Positions 3,905 through 6,015 of a stretch of 6,015 nt of DNA are shown here, one piece after another; the stretch's first letter is position 1; the number at the start of each line of letters is the position of its first letter. Source of the stretch: Deltaproteobacteria bacterium (lineage in GTDB: Bacteria; Desulfobacterota; SM23-61). The stretch spans positions 1 through 6,015 of the forward strand of contig JAOUFX010000221.1 in NCBI GenBank assembly GCA_029857975.1. Direction: 5' to 3'. Both the position numbers and the translations under genes were made by a program. Under the pieces are notes generated by a model. The model did no database searches, was not told the DNA's origin, and saw nothing but the letters and a program-made list of their open reading frames with translations.

Positions 3905-4082
3905 AGAGATGGCGGTAAAAAGGACAAAAAAGAATGTACTTTTTCGGGATGTTCGTTTATCAATTCCGGTGGAACAGTTTGTCTGCCCCGAATGCGGTGT
4001 GGAGGCAGGTAGGGTGGTAACTGAAGGTTGCAATGGAGTGGTACGACTTGATAAAAATTATCACTTTATCGCAGAAATTTAA
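3882..4082 (+). CDS. YgiT-like zinc-finger protein, probably 5'- and perhaps 3'-altered
   Basis: The frame starts at TTG 3882, with GAGGAA (3869-3874) as Shine-Dalgarno at a 7-base spacing. The 66-residue protein reads (L/M)YCPRGHKEMAVKR, a strand (VLFRDVRLSIPVEQFVC), then CPECGVEAGRVV. C3, H7, C35 and C38 form a likely zinc site (CxxxH...CxxC) like YgiT/MqsA-type N-terminal domains, which serve as antitoxins next to MqsR- or DUF4258-like toxins. No toxin gene is next to it. The residues match the family from the second codon on, so the native start is likely lost or replaced by the TTG. The C-terminal 16 residues do not match the usual ending, so that end may also be altered. Its stop overlaps the end of polX by 17 bases, tail to tail. 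Zinc-finger call fairly firm; antitoxin role inferred. Confidence 0.62.
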   Translation: MYCPRGHKEMAVKRTKKNVLFRDVRLSIPVEQFVCPECGVEAGRVVTEGCNGVVRLDKNYHFIAEI

Positions 4083-5781
4083 ATAACTCCTCCAGAGGGA
4101 GGGTATTGATTACGTCTTTGGCCTCTATCCATCCGCGCCGGGCCGTGTAAACACCGAATCTCATCAATTCCAACTGGGCGGCGCTGTGGGCATCCGTGGA
4201 AATCGCCAGTTTAGCCCCCATTTCTTTGGCCATACGGGCATCCACATCCCGGAGGTCCAACCGGTCCGGATAGGCATTGATCTCCAGGACTACTCCATAA
4301 TCGAAGGCTGCCTGAAAGACTTCCTTTAAATTCACCTTATACGCTTCCCGTTCCAGGATGAGTCGCCCAGTCGGGTGGGCAAGAATGTTAACGTTTGGAT
4401 TTTTCAGGGCTTTGATTATTCGCCGGGTCATCTCTTTCTCTTCCATGTTGAAGCGGGAGTGCACGGCAGCAAGGACCACGTCGCATTCTTGGAGAATATC
4501 ATCTTTCAAGTCCAGGCTTCCGTCGGCCAGGATATCTACCTCTACCCCTTTGAGCAGACGAACTCCGGTGACCTGGGCTGCGACTTTATCAATTTCTTTT
4601 AAATGCCGGGCCAACCCCTTTTCGTCCAGACCTCCGGCCACGCGTACCGCCTTGGAATGGTCGGTGATAGCGATGTAAGCGTAACCCATTTCCTTAACCT
4701 TCTCGGCCATCTCCGCAATGGAATGCTTACCATCCGTGGCAGTTGTATGCATTTGCAAATCCCCGCGGATGTCGGACAATTCTATCAACCTGGGCAGTTT
4801 CCCTTGCTCGGCAGCCTGAATCTCTCCCCGGTCTTCCCGCAATTCAGGGGGGATGAAAGGAAGTCCCACGGCTTTAAAAATATCTTCTTCCTTGGCACCG
4901 CTTATTCTTTTTTCATCTTTAGAATCGAATACCCCGTACTCGCTGATTTTCAGGCCCAATTCTTTAGCGCGATCGCGGATGGCCACATTGTGAGCTTTCG
5001 AACCAGTGAAATAATGTAGGGCGGCACCGTAACTTTCCTCCTCGAGAACCCGTACATCCACCTGCAAACCGCACTGCAAGCGCACGCTGGATTTGGTTTC
5101 GCCCTTGGCAATTATTTCGGCCGTCTCCCCATATTTGACGAATCGGTCCATTACCCGGCAACCTTTGGCACATATGGCCAAAATGTCCAGGTCCCCAATC
5201 GTTTCTTTCCGCCGGCGGAAACTTCCTGCTGGATCCAAACGCCTCACCCCCGGGACTTCTTTTAAATATTCCAGAAGGGCTTGAGCATAAATAAACCCAA
5301 CTGAAAGTTTGAAGCGTCCCATCCCGGCACGGTATTTTTCGATGGATTTTAAAACCTTCTCTTCTGTTCTCGACCCCATTCCGGCAAGATTCCGCAATCG
5401 CCCTGCTTGCGCCGCTTTTTCCAGGCGGTCTACCGAATCCACACCCAATTGATCTTGCAATGCCTTAACTTTCTTGGGGCCCAGCCCTTCCAGTTTCAGA
5501 AGCTCCGTCAAACCAGCGGGAACCTGGGCGCGTAACTCTTCGAGAAAGTGACATTTCCCCGTGGAAATAATCTCCTCGATCTTTTCGCGGATTGATTTAC
5601 CGATCCCCGGGATCTCCTCCAGGTTCATGCCGGTTTTGATCATGGACTCCAAACTCTGGCTCAGGTCTTCAATCGTCCGGGCTGCGTTGCGGTACGACCG
5701 TACCCGGAAAGGGTTTTCTCCTTCAATGTCCAGGATGTCCGCAATTGCGGTGAAGATATCCGCTATGCCTTTGTTTTCCAT
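4066..5781 (-). CDS. polX: DNA polymerase/3'-5' exonuclease PolX (family X with PHP domain)
   Basis: 571 residues, the usual length for bacterial PolX (about 570-575). I chose ATG 5781 because GGAGAGG (5794-5788) lies 6 bases upstream; a GTG at 5796 would fall before that site. The N-terminal 8-kDa region has helix-hairpin-helix motifs near 56-65 (EIPGIGKSIR), 98-105 (EGLGPKKV) and 132-142 (LAGMGSRTEEK). The palm holds the GS motif (186-187) and GDLDI with D197 and D199; the third catalytic Asp is D242 in VDVRV. The C-terminal PHP nuclease domain has DLQMHTTATDGKHS (H345, D350), ITDHS (D374, H375), KGVEVDI (E414), AAVHS (H441), LAHPTGR (H469) and STDAH (D530, H532). These residues support Mn-dependent gap-filling synthesis and 3'-5' exonuclease/AP-endonuclease activity in base excision repair. 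All expected residues are present, so it should be functional. No convincing promoter was found in 5797-5912. Confidence 0.96.
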   Translation of the reverse strand: MENKGIADIFTAIADILDIEGENPFRVRSYRNAARTIEDLSQSLESMIKTGMNLEEIPGIGKSIREKIEEIISTGKCHFLEELRAQVPAGLTELLKLEGLGPKKVKALQDQLGVDSVDRLEKAAQAGRLRNLAGMGSRTEEKVLKSIEKYRAGMGRFKLSVGFIYAQALLEYLKEVPGVRRLDPAGSFRRRKETIGDLDILAICAKGCRVMDRFVKYGETAEIIAKGETKSSVRLQCGLQVDVRVLEEESYGAALHYFTGSKAHNVAIRDRAKELGLKISEYGVFDSKDEKRISGAKEEDIFKAVGLPFIPPELREDRGEIQAAEQGKLPRLIELSDIRGDLQMHTTATDGKHSIAEMAEKVKEMGYAYIAITDHSKAVRVAGGLDEKGLARHLKEIDKVAAQVTGVRLLKGVEVDILADGSLDLKDDILQECDVVLAAVHSRFNMEEKEMTRRIIKALKNPNVNILAHPTGRLILEREAYKVNLKEVFQAAFDYGVVLEINAYPDRLDLRDVDARMAKEMGAKLAISTDAHSAAQLELMRFGVYTARRGWIEAKDVINTLPLEELFKFLR

Positions 5782-5912
5782 GCCCGACCTCTCCACGAAG
5801 GATGGAATCGGTGTAGGGGGGGTTATAGGATATTTACATTGAGAAATTTTCTTTTTGAAGGTTGTTTTTCCGAGGAAGGAAAAGATGCAGACAGTTTAGG
5901 TAATTCCAAAAT

Positions 5913-6015
5913 TTATATCAATTCTGCCCGCTCCAATCCATAAAACACTTTATCGGCAAAAACCTTACAGGGGGAATCCCCGCTGGGGAAACATTGGTAT
6001 TTTTCTTCTTCTCGT
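5913..6015 (-). CDS. Unrecognised protein, C-terminal 34 residues (runs off the window)
   Basis: The frame entering from the right edge reads REEEKYQCFPSGDSPCKVF, then ADKVFYGLERAELI and TAA (5915-5913). It has no internal stop, two cysteines spaced CFPSGDSPC, and a natural-looking amphipathic end, so I take it as the end of a real gene upstream of polX on the same strand. The gap of about 130 bases to polX argues for a separate or loosely linked transcription unit. I do not recognise the family; two cysteines hint at a metal site or disulfide. Evidence is limited to this short reading frame. Confidence 0.45.
   Translation of the reverse strand, partial: REEEKYQCFPSGDSPCKVFADKVFYGLERAELI

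Noticed and set aside
5810..5880. TATAAC on the minus strand as a -10 for polX
   Set aside because: No recognisable -35 lies 16-18 bases upstream, so I did not call a promoter.

Overview
The window looks like a piece of a bacterial chromosome from an anaerobic or metagenomic lineage, probably Desulfobacterota (the old 'Deltaproteobacteria') or a neighbour. This is an inference from the gene types: a TRAP transporter binding protein, a PHP-fused PolX, an ORF6N remnant, an MNT/HEPN pair, a YgiT-like zinc finger and an exported OB-fold protein. No rRNA, tRNA, CRISPR array or intact insertion sequence was seen.

Layout. Positions 1-211 (minus) hold the start of a TRAP/DctP solute-binding protein, with a good promoter at 312-340. 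Positions 467-1198 (minus) hold two adjacent small genes: a membrane protein interrupted by one in-frame TGA, and an SH3-like protein whose 5' part runs antisense into a 5'-truncated extracellular Ig/HYR-like domain fragment on the plus strand (1071-1451). A terminator follows that fragment. Positions 1554-1686 form a self-contained unit: a promoter, a hairpin covering a strong Shine-Dalgarno, a five-codon ORF and a terminator. It lies directly upstream of an AT-rich plus-strand cluster (1714-2518) of two unrecognised small genes and a third that carries a -1 frameshift. An exported OB-fold protein follows (2547-2927).

Positions 3059-4082 read as a graveyard of accessory and defence-type genes. 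It holds the C-terminal end of an ORF6N protein (minus), an in-frame fusion of an AAA ATPase start (cut inside the Walker A motif) to the tail of another protein, an intact MNT-type nucleotidyltransferase, a HEPN-like start that stops after 15 codons, and a YgiT-like zinc finger whose start appears to borrow its ribosome binding site from that remnant.

The minus strand of 4066-5781 is a complete polX (571 aa), a housekeeping-type repair polymerase and exonuclease. The window ends in the C-terminal end of an unrecognised minus-strand gene (5913-6015).

The strongest theme is repeated gene truncation with clean joins between unrelated genes. This could be real deletion and recombination in an unstable region, or assembly error. 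I see no complete new defence or metabolic system. The best candidates for something undescribed are the leader or small RNA unit at 1554-1686 and the unrecognised cluster it precedes.
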